The notes beneath the pieces were generated by a model, which was not told the DNA's origin, ran no database searches, and saw only the letters and a list, made by a program, of their open reading frames with translations. This document shows, piece by piece, positions 18,631 through 28,415 of a stretch of 64,000 nucleotides of DNA (position 1 is its first letter; every line of letters begins with the position of its first letter). This DNA is from Planctomycetota bacterium (lineage in GTDB: Bacteria > Planctomycetota > UBA1135 > GCA-002686595). The position numbers and the translations under genes were made by a program. Location: NCBI GenBank assembly GCA_014238415.1, contig JABABA010000013.1, forward strand, positions 1 to 64,000. The letters run 5' to 3'.

Positions 18631-19645
18631 GACCGACAACGATCCCACTCCCGCTTCTCCTTCCGAAGAAGGGGGCACTCCACCCGAGCGCAGCATCGAA
18701 ATCGCCGACACGGCGGAGGGTGCGGGCGCCAGCGCGGGCGAAGGCGGCTACGGCAACCTCTGGATCCCCCTGCTTGTGGTTCCCGCCGGCATAGTCTTCG
18801 CAATTGTCGGCGTTTTCGCCCTCTTCGGCAGTCTTGCGGGCTCAGAGGGGAATCTGTCCGAAAACCTGGCCCTGGTGGTCAGCGGGGGCAAGAACGAGCG
18901 CCAGCAGGCGTTGTTCAACCTGGCGCGTCAGGCCGCCGAGAACCAGGCGGCGGTGCAGGCAGGTGAGGATGCTCCCTGGCCGGTGCCCAGCGGGTTCATC
19001 AGGGAGGTCAAGGCGGCTCTTGAGGGCCTCGACCCAGACGAAAACGAGACGCGTCTGGTACTGGCGGTTCTGCTCAGCTCCTTGGGCGACGATCAGGGCA
19101 TCCGGACCCTGTTGGACCTGGCAAGGCTCAACGACGAGCAGGATGGGGACGGTCGCATTCGCCTGGGGGCTCTGCAGAACCTGGGCCTGCTTGCGGAGAA
19201 CCAACAGGAATCGGTTCATGAGGCCACCGGCATTGCCGTGGCCCTTGTGACCCACGACGATCTGGGACTGCGCATGGGTGCTGCGGGAACTCTGGCGGTC
19301 TTGCGTGGGGAGGGGGGGCGCGAGGCCCTGGTCGCAGCTCTGGACGACCATGAGCTGCAGGTGCGCGCCACCGCTGCCCTGTCCCTCAGTCGGTTGGATC
19401 CCCCCGATCCCGTGGCGGTGCTCCTGCTCAAGGACATGACCGGTATGGAACTCTGGGAGGGTGCTCGCGAGAACACCGCCGGGCGCTTCCAGCGCTCTTC
19501 CGACATCCAGCGCTACAGGGTCTGGGCTGCTGAGGCGATCGGGCGTTATGGAAAGGCTCATCAGGCCTTCATGATCGAGCTCAAAGAATCTGACGATTTA
19601 CAGGTCCGAGAGGCTGCTATTAGGTACGAAAATAGGAAGTTGTAA
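18631..19645 (+). CDS. Membrane-anchored HEAT-repeat-like protein
   Basis: TM LWIPLLVVPAGIVFAIVGVFALFG then alpha-helical repeats; directly upstream of the bc-complex genes. Confidence 0.6.
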
Positions 19646-19887
19646 ACAGATCATCTGAAGTGCTTTGAGCGCTGGGCGAGGACCACCATTTCTTAGGGGG
19701 GCGCGCTGGCTCCAGAGTACTTCAGGCCTCTCAGGATTCTGGTCGTCAGGCAGCAATCAGCGCACCGGCGATCTCGCTGCGACCGAATGTCACACCTGCT
19801 TGTCAGGGTCCACTTCAAGACCCTCCAAAAGGGCTTGCCAAGACAGGCTTTGCTCGCCATCCTCTTGCGGCGATTGTCCTGGGTGTC

Positions 19888-20559
19888 ATGGCCTTCCAGA
19901 GCCTAGGATCTTCGTCTGATGGTACGCCCAGGACCGTGTCGGTCCGGGACCCTTCTGCCCACCTCGACCCCCAAAACCCGTTCTCAGCGATCCTCGTGGC
20001 GGACTCACCTACACCTGACAAGGCGACCGAAGTTTCCTCCCCTGCAACGCCTCTTGTGCGCTCTCCTTTGCGAGGTGAGATCAAGCGGCGTGGCGTTCTG
20101 CTTGGGGGTTGGGCCGTGTTCACCGCTGGCATGGCTGCCATGGTGGGGGTTATGGGGCGTTTCATGTTCCCCAATGTGCTCTTTGAGCCGCCCCAGGAAT
20201 TCAAGGCGGGCCTGCCCCTGGAGTACGCAGTTGATGCAGTGGACACGCGCTTCAAGGCCTCCCACGGGGTCTGGATCGTGCGCGAGCCCCTTGGGTTCTA
20301 TGTGCTCTCCACAGTCTGCACACACCTTGGTTGCACGCCGAACTGGTTGACCGCAGACGAAAAATTCAAGTGTCCCTGCCATGGCTCCGGTTTCATCAAG
20401 AGCGGAATCAATGTGGAGGGACCTGCGCCCCGGCCCCTTGAACGCTACAAGGTCACCTTCGCCGAAGACGGTCAGCTTCTGATCGACAAGAACGTGAAGT
20501 TCCAATCAGAGAAAGGCCAGTGGACCTGGCCTGGTGCTTACTTGGACTTCGTCGGCTAG
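19888..20559 (+). CDS. Rieske 2Fe-2S protein of cytochrome bc/b6f-type complex
   Basis: CTHLGC and CPCHGSGF cluster-binding motifs; N-terminal TM. Confidence 0.95.
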   Translation: MAFQSLGSSSDGTPRTVSVRDPSAHLDPQNPFSAILVADSPTPDKATEVSSPATPLVRSPLRGEIKRRGVLLGGWAVFTAGMAAMVGVMGRFMFPNVLFEPPQEFKAGLPLEYAVDAVDTRFKASHGVWIVREPLGFYVLSTVCTHLGCTPNWLTADEKFKCPCHGSGFIKSGINVEGPAPRPLERYKVTFAEDGQLLIDKNVKFQSEKGQWTWPGAYLDFVG

Positions 20560-20613
20560 GCCTGACGCTCTTCCTCATTTCTTCTCCCCAGCCCTCAACA
20601 AGACAAATCTGGC

Positions 20614-21390
20614 ATGGATAAGCTCCTGGCCTACATCGCCCGGACTCAGATCTGGAAGTCGATTATTCGACACGGTTACCCGGATACGCCGCGTAACCGC
20701 ACTCTAGCGGTCCTGTCGAATGTCCTCCTGCACCTGCACCCGGTCAAGGTGCGCCGCAGTGGCATCAAGCTCTCCTATACCTGGTGTATGGGCGGGCTGA
20801 CATTCTTCCTGTTCCTGATCGAGACGATCACTGGCCTGCTGCTGATGTTCTACTACCGGCCGACCGCAGAGTTGGCGTACCAGGACATCTTCGCACTGCG
20901 AGAACACGTGCCCATCGGGGTCATGCGCGAAGTTCACCGTTGGGCTGCTCACCTGATGGTGATCTCGGTCTGGCTGCACATGTATCGCGTGTTCCTGACC
21001 GGTTCGTACAAACCGCCCCGGGAGTTCAACTGGAACGTGGGCGTGATCCTGCTGGTTTTGACCCTGCTGCTGTCCTTCACCGGGTACCTCCTGCCCTGGG
21101 ACCAGCTGGCGATCTGGGCCATCACGGTGGGTACCAACATGGCTCGGGCCACGCCCTTCATCGGGCACGAGGGGCCGGGTGCGGCGCTCTTGCAGTTCGG
21201 AGGGCTGCAGTTTGTTCACGCTGGCGATGACGTGCGTTTCGGTCTATTGGCTGGACGCTTCGTTGGCGAGGGCGCGCTGTTGCGTTTCTATGTGTTGCAT
21301 TGTCTGGGATTCCCGCTGATCGCGGCGACGCTGATGGCAGTGCATTTCTGGCGCGTCCGCAAGGACGGTGGTATTTCGGGACCCCTCTGA
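20614..21390 (+). CDS. Cytochrome b (N-terminal part, heme-binding)
   Basis: HRWAAHLMVISVWLHMYRVF; SFTGYLLPWDQLAIWA; VLHCLGFPLIAATLMAVHFWRVRKDGG. Confidence 0.95.
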   Translation: MDKLLAYIARTQIWKSIIRHGYPDTPRNRTLAVLSNVLLHLHPVKVRRSGIKLSYTWCMGGLTFFLFLIETITGLLLMFYYRPTAELAYQDIFALREHVPIGVMREVHRWAAHLMVISVWLHMYRVFLTGSYKPPREFNWNVGVILLVLTLLLSFTGYLLPWDQLAIWAITVGTNMARATPFIGHEGPGAALLQFGGLQFVHAGDDVRFGLLAGRFVGEGALLRFYVLHCLGFPLIAATLMAVHFWRVRKDGGISGPL

Positions 21391-21437
21391 CCTGCCACCT
21401 CAAGATCACCTCTGTTTCCTGTATCTGAGCAATCACC

Positions 21438-22520
21438 ATGCCGCAGTTCATCAAGGACCTGATTGACGCGATCTCCGCGCCGATTCCCTACACGGTGCTG
21501 ACTACTGCCCTCTTGGCAGGAGTCCTCATCTTCCGCAAGTGGGTCAGCAAGCCTTCGGTCTTTGTCGCTTTCTCGGTTGTGGGTGTCTTGGGATTCATCG
21601 GGGCTTTTCCCGATCCCAACTTCAAGCAGATCATTACCAAGCCGGACAATATTCCGATCGTGATCTTGATCGCGAGCGTGGTGTTCTTCACCTGGTTGTT
21701 CCTGCGTCGGGCGGTGATCAACGACGAGCGCATCAAGAAGGGGCAGCCGAGTCTTGAGGGTGAGATGGCCAAGAAAAAGGTCTTCACCTGGCCGGATCTG
21801 GTCTATAGCGAACTGATCTGCATGCTGCTTTTCATGGCAGCATTGATGGTCTGGTCGCTTCTTATTCAGGCTCCCATTGAAGAGCCTGCCTCCATGGCCC
21901 GCACCCCCAACCCCTCCAAGGCGCCCTGGTACTTCCTTGGTCTGCAGGAGATGCTGGTCTACTTTGATCCCTGGATCGCGGGCGTGCTCCTGCCCAGCTT
22001 CATAGTCGTGGGTCTATGCGCGATCCCCTATCTCGACACCAACCCCAAGGGCAACGGCTACTACACCTTCGACGAGCGTCCCTTCGCGGTCAGCTTCTTC
22101 ATGGTGGGCTTCATCCTGTTGTGGGTTTCCCTGGTGATCATGGGCACCTTCCTGAGGGGGCCAAACTGGTCCTTCTTTGGGCCCTTTGAGTATTGGGACC
22201 ACAACAAGCTTGAACCAATGGTCAGCATCAATCTGTCCGAGTACTTCTGGATCAAGGCGTTAGGACAGCATCTGCCCCAGAATCCCCTGGTGCGCGAGGC
22301 TCCGGGCTTTGCCTTCCTGGGTTTCTGGTTCCTGATGCTGCCACCCATTATGGGCAAGTGGGTCTTCAAGAAGATGGCCCTGGACATGGGCGCGATCCGT
22401 TATGCGGTCTTTGCGCACCTGTTCCTGTGGACCGCCCTGGTACCCCTCAAGATGGTCATGCGCTGGACCATCGACCTGAAGTACATCATCGGAATCCCTG
22501 AGTGGTTCCTCAACGTCTGA
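21438..22520 (+). CDS. Cytochrome b C-terminal/subunit IV-like protein
   Basis: NPSKAPWYFLGLQEMLVYFDPWIAGVLLP (PEWY-region equivalent), multiple TMs. Confidence 0.92.
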   Translation: MPQFIKDLIDAISAPIPYTVLTTALLAGVLIFRKWVSKPSVFVAFSVVGVLGFIGAFPDPNFKQIITKPDNIPIVILIASVVFFTWLFLRRAVINDERIKKGQPSLEGEMAKKKVFTWPDLVYSELICMLLFMAALMVWSLLIQAPIEEPASMARTPNPSKAPWYFLGLQEMLVYFDPWIAGVLLPSFIVVGLCAIPYLDTNPKGNGYYTFDERPFAVSFFMVGFILLWVSLVIMGTFLRGPNWSFFGPFEYWDHNKLEPMVSINLSEYFWIKALGQHLPQNPLVREAPGFAFLGFWFLMLPPIMGKWVFKKMALDMGAIRYAVFAHLFLWTALVPLKMVMRWTIDLKYIIGIPEWFLNV

Positions 22521-22607
22521 TGCGTAGGTCTGACGATTTCCGGATCCGTCTGGCCCTGCGCAATTCTGTTTTCACCGACAACTCATCACTGTCCGCCCTT
22601 ACAAGAC

Positions 22608-25600
22608 ATGGCTGATCGCGGCGACACTCTTTATCACATCCCTTCAATGAATCGCTGGTTCTTGTTTTCCAGCGCGTTCTTCCTGTTCACCATGGTTTGG
22701 ACCGTGCTTGATGACGCGAGCCCGGAATGGAAGAACTATCAGCGCGAGTTCCGCAACATGGAGCTCGAGAAGGCAGAGGCTGCCCTGGAGGGCCTCGCTG
22801 AAGAAGGTCTGATCGATCAAGAGGCTGCTCTGCAGGCTACTGTCGATGTGGCCCAGGCTGCTTTGGACGCTCAGGGTGATCGGATAGGAGAACTGGAGGC
22901 CGAGTACTACGCTGCCTCTGAAGCCCACCGCGAGTTGGAGACCGAGTACAAGTCTGGCTCTGCCAACGTCAAGTGGATGATCTTCAACTACGAGCGTGAT
23001 GCCGTGTTGAAGACGCCGTCGGAGGTGGCCGATGCTCTCGAGGAGATCGAGTTGACCCTCAAGGCAAACAACGGTATTGGCGAGCGAGTGGAGGCCCTGG
23101 CGGAAGCAAAGGATGCACTCGCTGGTGAGCTAGAGGACCTTCGGCAGGCTCTTGTGGATGCGGACAAGGACCTGGCCACTGCCACAACGGATCTCGTGCG
23201 TGTGCGCGAGAAGATCGAGTCCCTCGATCCCGCCGGCATAGCCGAACAGTTGGCCATGGCCGTGCGCGACATGCCGGGCCTCGACTTTGTCGGCCCTAAT
23301 CTGAAGGTCCACAAATATGTCCTGGATGGCATCGATCTCGACCTGAATTTCACCAAGAAGCCGCGTATCGACATGTGCACCACATGTCACATGGGCATTG
23401 ATCGTGAGGGTTTCGAGGACGCACCTCAGCCCTTCACCACGCATCCAGATCTTGACCTATACCTGACCAGCAAGTCGCCGCACCCCGCCAAGGTCGTGGG
23501 CTGCACTTCCTGTCATCGAGGCTCGGGGGAGTCGCTCTCGTTCCAGCATGCAGACCACCGACCCAGCGATGCTGCAGAGGAAGCGGCCTGGGAAGATGAG
23601 TACCACTGGCACAAGCAGCACCACTGGGACTACCCCATGCTGGCGGACAAGCATACCGAAGCGGGCTGTGTGCAATGTCACAAGACCTCGATGGAGCTGA
23701 TCGCTCCGGATGCGCCTGATTTGACCGAGGGCTATCGTCTGGTCGAGCGCTATGGGTGCTATGCCTGTCACAAGATCGATTGGTTCCCAACCAATCGCCG
23801 TCCAGGTCCGAGCCTGCTGGGCATGCGAGGCAAGCTGCAGCCCGATTGGGTTGAGTCCTGGATTGCGCACCCGCGTGAGTTCCGGCCCACAACGTGGATG
23901 CCCCAGGTGTTCCACCTGGAAAACTATCCAGCCAACGAAGAGGTGGTGGTCTCAGAATACGGCCAGGGCCGTTCGATCATGGGTGGCGAGTGGAACGACA
24001 ACGCTGTTGCCGCGATCACCGAATTCCTCTTTGCCAACCACGAAGAAAAGGACTTCCCTCCATTGCCGCTGGTGGGAGATGCAGAGCGCGGGCGTGAGGT
24101 GATGAACCTGGTGGGCTGTTACAGTTGCCACAACACGGAACCCTATGAGGGTGAAGAGAGCGTTACCAACAACCTCTCCGAACAGCCCGGGCGCTACAAT
24201 CAACACGGTCCCAACCTGCGGGGCGTGAATACAAAGGTCAGCGCGGAATGGCTCTTTGCTTGGATCAAGGACCCCAAGGCTTATTGGGGCGGCACCCAGA
24301 TGCCGAACCTTCGTCTCAATGATCGGGACGCAGCGGACATCACCGCATACATCATGGAGGACCCTGATGGGATATTCGGGGAGACTCCGGATGGTTGGTC
24401 CGTGGAGCGTAAGAGCTTCAATCGCGAGGTGCTCGAGGAGCAAGCTCGCTGGTTCTTCCAAAAAGAGGGCCGCGCTGGTCTGGCTGCAAGGTTCGTGGGC
24501 GAGTGGGCAGAAGACACGGCGCTGGCCGCTGCCGTGGGCAAGGCCTTTGTGATGAATCAGGGCTGCTATTCCTGTCACGAGATTTCAGGCATGGGCGCCA
24601 TGATGCCCATCGGTGCGGAACTCACCAAGTGGGCTTCCAAGACCGTGGACAAGTTGGATTTCGGCATGTCCTATGAGCATGACCCTGGGCAGAAGAAAAT
24701 CCATCTGGCGGATGACATCGTGGCCCAGGCCAAAAATCAGACCACTCAGGATCTTCCTTGGCTCGACCACCACTACAAGGACGGATGGCTCAAGCGAAAG
24801 CTGGCGCACCCACGGTCTTTCGATATTGACAAGGTCAAAAACCCCAAGGAACGCCTGCGGATGCCTTGGTTCGACTTCACCGACGATCAGATCGATTCAA
24901 TCGCGACCTTCATCCTTGGCCTGGTCAACGATGATGTGCCGGGTCAGGCCATGCATCCGAGTGCGGACAAGCTGGCCTTCGACGCTGGCGCACGGGCAGT
25001 CCGTCAGAAAAACTGTGTTGCCTGTCATGTGATCGATCAGCCTCGCATTACCTTTGAGGATTCCGCAGGGCACGAACGCACGATAACGGCTAATTTCAAG
25101 AATCTGCCTGATGAGCTTGCGCCCCCTGTTATCAGGAGCATGGAGGACTTCGCCCGTGTGCGAGCAGACTGGGAGGAGTACTACCAGGATGACTACGAGG
25201 AAGGTCTTGAGGTCATTGATGTGACTCTGCTGGATGTTCATCCGGATGTGGGTGCGCCCAATGAGAGCGTGGAGATCCCGGTGGACAAGCTGCGCGCGGT
25301 GCAGCCGTCCTATGGGGGAGATTTCGTGGAACAGGTGCGTTCGTACTATGCGGGCGGCGTCATGGTTGCCAATCCTGACTACGACCCCGACGACGAAGAC
25401 AGCTATCCATCCGATCCCTGGACCTGGCTCGCTGATGATGACGGCAATCCTCTGGTCGAGGACATTGATGGCGTGGGTCGCTTCTATCAGGAGACCGAAG
25501 TATCCAAGTTGCGTTGGACCTTTGCTCCGCCGGTCTTGACCAACGAGGGCCACAAGCTGCAACGGGACTGGTTCTACTCCTTCCTGCAGGATCCTTACCC

Positions 25601-27290
25601 TCTGCGCCAACAGATGCGTGTGCGGATGCCTTCGTTCCACTTCTATGATGGGGAGGCCGAGTCGATTGCAGACTATTTTGCGGTCAAGGCTCGTCAGGAA
25701 TGGGCGCCCCGCTATGCCCGCACTGCACGGTTGACTCTTGGTCGCAAGGCGAAGCAGGAACTGCTCGATGGATCCACTCCGAACAGTTGGGATCTTGAGA
25801 CCCGATCGAATGAATGGCCTACTGTGCTCACTGTTACGGAGAAGGCCCCAGGACTTTCGTCCGCAGAGGTTGCCGCTGGCGCGGGTCTGACTGCAGACAA
25901 GGTGGAGGCCATCGAGGCGGGTTATGCCCCTGAAGTGGCCGCGAACTTCTCCAAACTCTACGACTGGGCGCGTGCTCAGGGCTTCCGTATGACAGGTCGC
26001 CTGCCCCATGAATACGAGCAGGTGGTGCGTCAGAGTCCGAGTCACCTGGAGGAATTCGCGGAGCGGATCCCGATTGGAGAGAAAGTCGCGGCGGAGGGCG
26101 TCAATTGTTTTGAGTGCCACCAGGGCCCGGATGGTTCCTACCAGAAGGATCCAATTGCCTGGGCCCCGGCTCTGACCAATACCCAGGACCGCTTGCGGGA
26201 GGAGTGGGTGCGTGAGTGGATCTGGAACCCAGCCGCTGTCTATCCAGGGACCTCCATGCCGGACAACTTCTCGGCCCATGAACCCCAGTACCAGGAGCAG
26301 TATCCGGGCTCCAGCAATGGCGCCCAGATTGATGCGATTATGGATTGGCTCTACAACCTGGGTGGCTCAGCCCCATCTCAGGCTGTGGGTCAGTTGAACT
26401 TGGATGCGGTGGACGATGATCAACTGCTGGCGATCTTGCGATCGCGCGGGGTTCAGTTCACCGATATGAGCGACGACAACCAGGTGGGGGAGCCGGTCGA
26501 GGAGCCTGAGATCATCGAGGAGGAAGAGGAAATCGATGAAGAGATGGAAGAGGAAGGACCTGAGCCAGCTGAACCGGAGGTGGAAGAGCCGGAGATGGAA
26601 GAGCCGGAGGTAATGGAGTCAGAGACGCCTGTGGCCGCAGGGAGTCTGGTTGGCCGCGTGGTTTATGATGGAATCGCCCCAACTTTGAAGCCCCTTGTGA
26701 TCAAGCCTGATGCGGCCAAGGGTTGCTGCACTGATGGCTCCACGGTGGACAACACAGATCGAAGCTTGATTGTGAGTGCCGGCGGGGGCATTCAAAATGT
26801 CGTTGTCACCTTGACGGTGCCCGGAGTCAGCGCCCCTGCTCCCGTTGACAAGCATACTATGGATCAGCTCAAGTGCCGTTTCGAACCGCATGTGTCTGTG
26901 GTCCCGGTGGGTACAACCCTCTCCTTTATCAACAGTGACACTGTGTCGCACAATGTTCACACCTATTCCACCAAGAACGATGGTCAGAACAAGACCATTG
27001 CGGCAGGTGGTTCCTATGACATGAGGGTTGACAAGGCGGAGGCCATTACCATCGGCTGTGATATTCATCCCTGGATGAAGAGCTACGCAGTCGTTACCGA
27101 TGCCACCCATTGGGCGGTGACCGATGCTGATGGAAAATTCTCCTTTGTCGGCGTTCCCCCCGGGCAATATCGCATTCAGCTCTGGCATGAGTCCTTGGGC
27201 AAGTCCAAAGAGACCGTCACCGTGACTGCTGCTGGCGGGAGTCTGGAGGCCAAAATGAGCCAAACTTCCGGCCGTCGCCGCCGCCGCTGA
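22608..27290 (+). CDS. Giant membrane-anchored multiheme cytochrome c (8 CXXCH) with C-terminal cupredoxin-like domain
   Basis: CTTCH, CTSCH, CVQCH, CYACH, CYSCH, CYSCH, CVACH, CFECH; N-terminal TM and coiled-coil-like region; Glu-rich linker; C-terminal VSHNVHTYS...IGCDIHPWMKSY. Confidence 0.93.
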   Translation: MADRGDTLYHIPSMNRWFLFSSAFFLFTMVWTVLDDASPEWKNYQREFRNMELEKAEAALEGLAEEGLIDQEAALQATVDVAQAALDAQGDRIGELEAEYYAASEAHRELETEYKSGSANVKWMIFNYERDAVLKTPSEVADALEEIELTLKANNGIGERVEALAEAKDALAGELEDLRQALVDADKDLATATTDLVRVREKIESLDPAGIAEQLAMAVRDMPGLDFVGPNLKVHKYVLDGIDLDLNFTKKPRIDMCTTCHMGIDREGFEDAPQPFTTHPDLDLYLTSKSPHPAKVVGCTSCHRGSGESLSFQHADHRPSDAAEEAAWEDEYHWHKQHHWDYPMLADKHTEAGCVQCHKTSMELIAPDAPDLTEGYRLVERYGCYACHKIDWFPTNRRPGPSLLGMRGKLQPDWVESWIAHPREFRPTTWMPQVFHLENYPANEEVVVSEYGQGRSIMGGEWNDNAVAAITEFLFANHEEKDFPPLPLVGDAERGREVMNLVGCYSCHNTEPYEGEESVTNNLSEQPGRYNQHGPNLRGVNTKVSAEWLFAWIKDPKAYWGGTQMPNLRLNDRDAADITAYIMEDPDGIFGETPDGWSVERKSFNREVLEEQARWFFQKEGRAGLAARFVGEWAEDTALAAAVGKAFVMNQGCYSCHEISGMGAMMPIGAELTKWASKTVDKLDFGMSYEHDPGQKKIHLADDIVAQAKNQTTQDLPWLDHHYKDGWLKRKLAHPRSFDIDKVKNPKERLRMPWFDFTDDQIDSIATFILGLVNDDVPGQAMHPSADKLAFDAGARAVRQKNCVACHVIDQPRITFEDSAGHERTITANFKNLPDELAPPVIRSMEDFARVRADWEEYYQDDYEEGLEVIDVTLLDVHPDVGAPNESVEIPVDKLRAVQPSYGGDFVEQVRSYYAGGVMVANPDYDPDDEDSYPSDPWTWLADDDGNPLVEDIDGVGRFYQETEVSKLRWTFAPPVLTNEGHKLQRDWFYSFLQDPYPLRQQMRVRMPSFHFYDGEAESIADYFAVKARQEWAPRYARTARLTLGRKAKQELLDGSTPNSWDLETRSNEWPTVLTVTEKAPGLSSAEVAAGAGLTADKVEAIEAGYAPEVAANFSKLYDWARAQGFRMTGRLPHEYEQVVRQSPSHLEEFAERIPIGEKVAAEGVNCFECHQGPDGSYQKDPIAWAPALTNTQDRLREEWVREWIWNPAAVYPGTSMPDNFSAHEPQYQEQYPGSSNGAQIDAIMDWLYNLGGSAPSQAVGQLNLDAVDDDQLLAILRSRGVQFTDMSDDNQVGEPVEEPEIIEEEEEIDEEMEEEGPEPAEPEVEEPEMEEPEVMESETPVAAGSLVGRVVYDGIAPTLKPLVIKPDAAKGCCTDGSTVDNTDRSLIVSAGGGIQNVVVTLTVPGVSAPAPVDKHTMDQLKCRFEPHVSVVPVGTTLSFINSDTVSHNVHTYSTKNDGQNKTIAAGGSYDMRVDKAEAITIGCDIHPWMKSYAVVTDATHWAVTDADGKFSFVGVPPGQYRIQLWHESLGKSKETVTVTAAGGSLEAKMSQTSGRRRRR

Positions 27291-27568
27291 TCGGGGTGTC
27301 GATCTGCCACATCCCTGCGGGCGGCGGTCCACTCTGAACGCCTTCCTGCATTGTTCTTCGGACGGCGTTGCAGGCAGCTGCGTCCCCCTGTCGCAGGTTG
27401 CAGTTGCAATCGTGAGCGAATTGGCAGAATTCGCCTTGGGTTGACATGCAGCAGGGTAATTCTTCCGCTTAGAGACTCCCGTTCCCCACGGATCTGTGCG
27501 ATAGAATAGTGCGCGGATTCGCTAGAGGGAAAGCCCTCTGATATCACCCATAGCAAAACCCTGAACTC

Positions 27569-28315
27569 ATGAAGATCACCCCTATCCTCGCGCTGGCCGC
27601 CAGCGCCACCATCGCCTTGACCCTGGCGATCGCGAACAGTGACACCTCAGCACCAGTTGCTGGCAAGGTCCACGGACGAATCGTCTTTGACGGGAAAGTG
27701 GAAGCTCCCAAGCCCCTCAAGATCAAGGCCGATCAGGCCAAGGGCTGCTGCGCTGATGGCTCTGTTGTCGACCCTGTGAATCGCAGTCTTTTGATCGGTG
27801 CTGACAAGGGCATCGCCAACGTGGTCATCACCATGTCGGTGGCGGGAGCCAAAGTCGAGGTTCCGAAGGAGCCCATTGTGCTTGACCAACAGAAGTGCCG
27901 ATTCGAGCCGCATGTGTCCATCGTTCCCACTGGCGCAATGCTTCGGTTCGCCAACAGCGATGGAGTGTCCCACAATGTGCACACCTACTCGATCAAGAAC
28001 GACCCGCTCAACAAGACCGTCGCTGCCAAGGGAAAGATCGACATGAAGGTTACTAAGGCAGAGCCGATCACCATCGGCTGTGACATTCATCCCTGGATGA
28101 AGAGCTACGCCTTTGTGACCGATGACACCCACTGGTCCCTGTCGGATGCCAGCGGCCGTTTCTCAATCGATGGTGTGCCTCCCGGTGAGTACAAGCTGTC
28201 CATCTGGCATGAGACCCTTGGCAAGGCCAAGGCGACCGTGACGGTCAAGGCCGACCTCAGCAGCGAGGCAGTCGAAGTCAAGATGGGCAAGAAGAAGAAG
28301 CGTCGTCGCCGCTGA
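27569..28315 (+). CDS. Cupredoxin-like (plastocyanin-type) protein, paralog of the preceding ORF's C-terminal domain
   Basis: Signal peptide; VSHNVHTYS and GCDIHPWMKSY; C-terminal KKKKRRRR. Confidence 0.85.
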   Translation: MKITPILALAASATIALTLAIANSDTSAPVAGKVHGRIVFDGKVEAPKPLKIKADQAKGCCADGSVVDPVNRSLLIGADKGIANVVITMSVAGAKVEVPKEPIVLDQQKCRFEPHVSIVPTGAMLRFANSDGVSHNVHTYSIKNDPLNKTVAAKGKIDMKVTKAEPITIGCDIHPWMKSYAFVTDDTHWSLSDASGRFSIDGVPPGEYKLSIWHETLGKAKATVTVKADLSSEAVEVKMGKKKKRRRR

Positions 28316-28340
28316 GTTCTAGTGACTTAAGTCATTGAGA

Positions 28341-28371
28341 GAGGCGTCTTCCCTTTGGGGGAAGGCGCCTC
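28341..28371 (+). terminator. Hairpin terminator after the cupredoxin gene
   Basis: gaggcgtcttccc/gggaaggcgcctc (one G-U) followed by ttgct. Confidence 0.6.
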
Positions 28372-28415
28372 TTGCTATGGTGTGAGACCATGCGCGACGC
28401 CTAGCGCCCTATCCG

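Noticed and set aside
19665-19919. 84-aa ORF with CxxCH-like CPGCHG just upstream of Rieske
   Set aside because: Overlaps the Rieske start in another frame; no signal peptide or other cytochrome features; probably chance.
24897-26279. 460-aa reverse ORF
   Set aside because: Antisense to the multiheme cytochrome; no domain signal.
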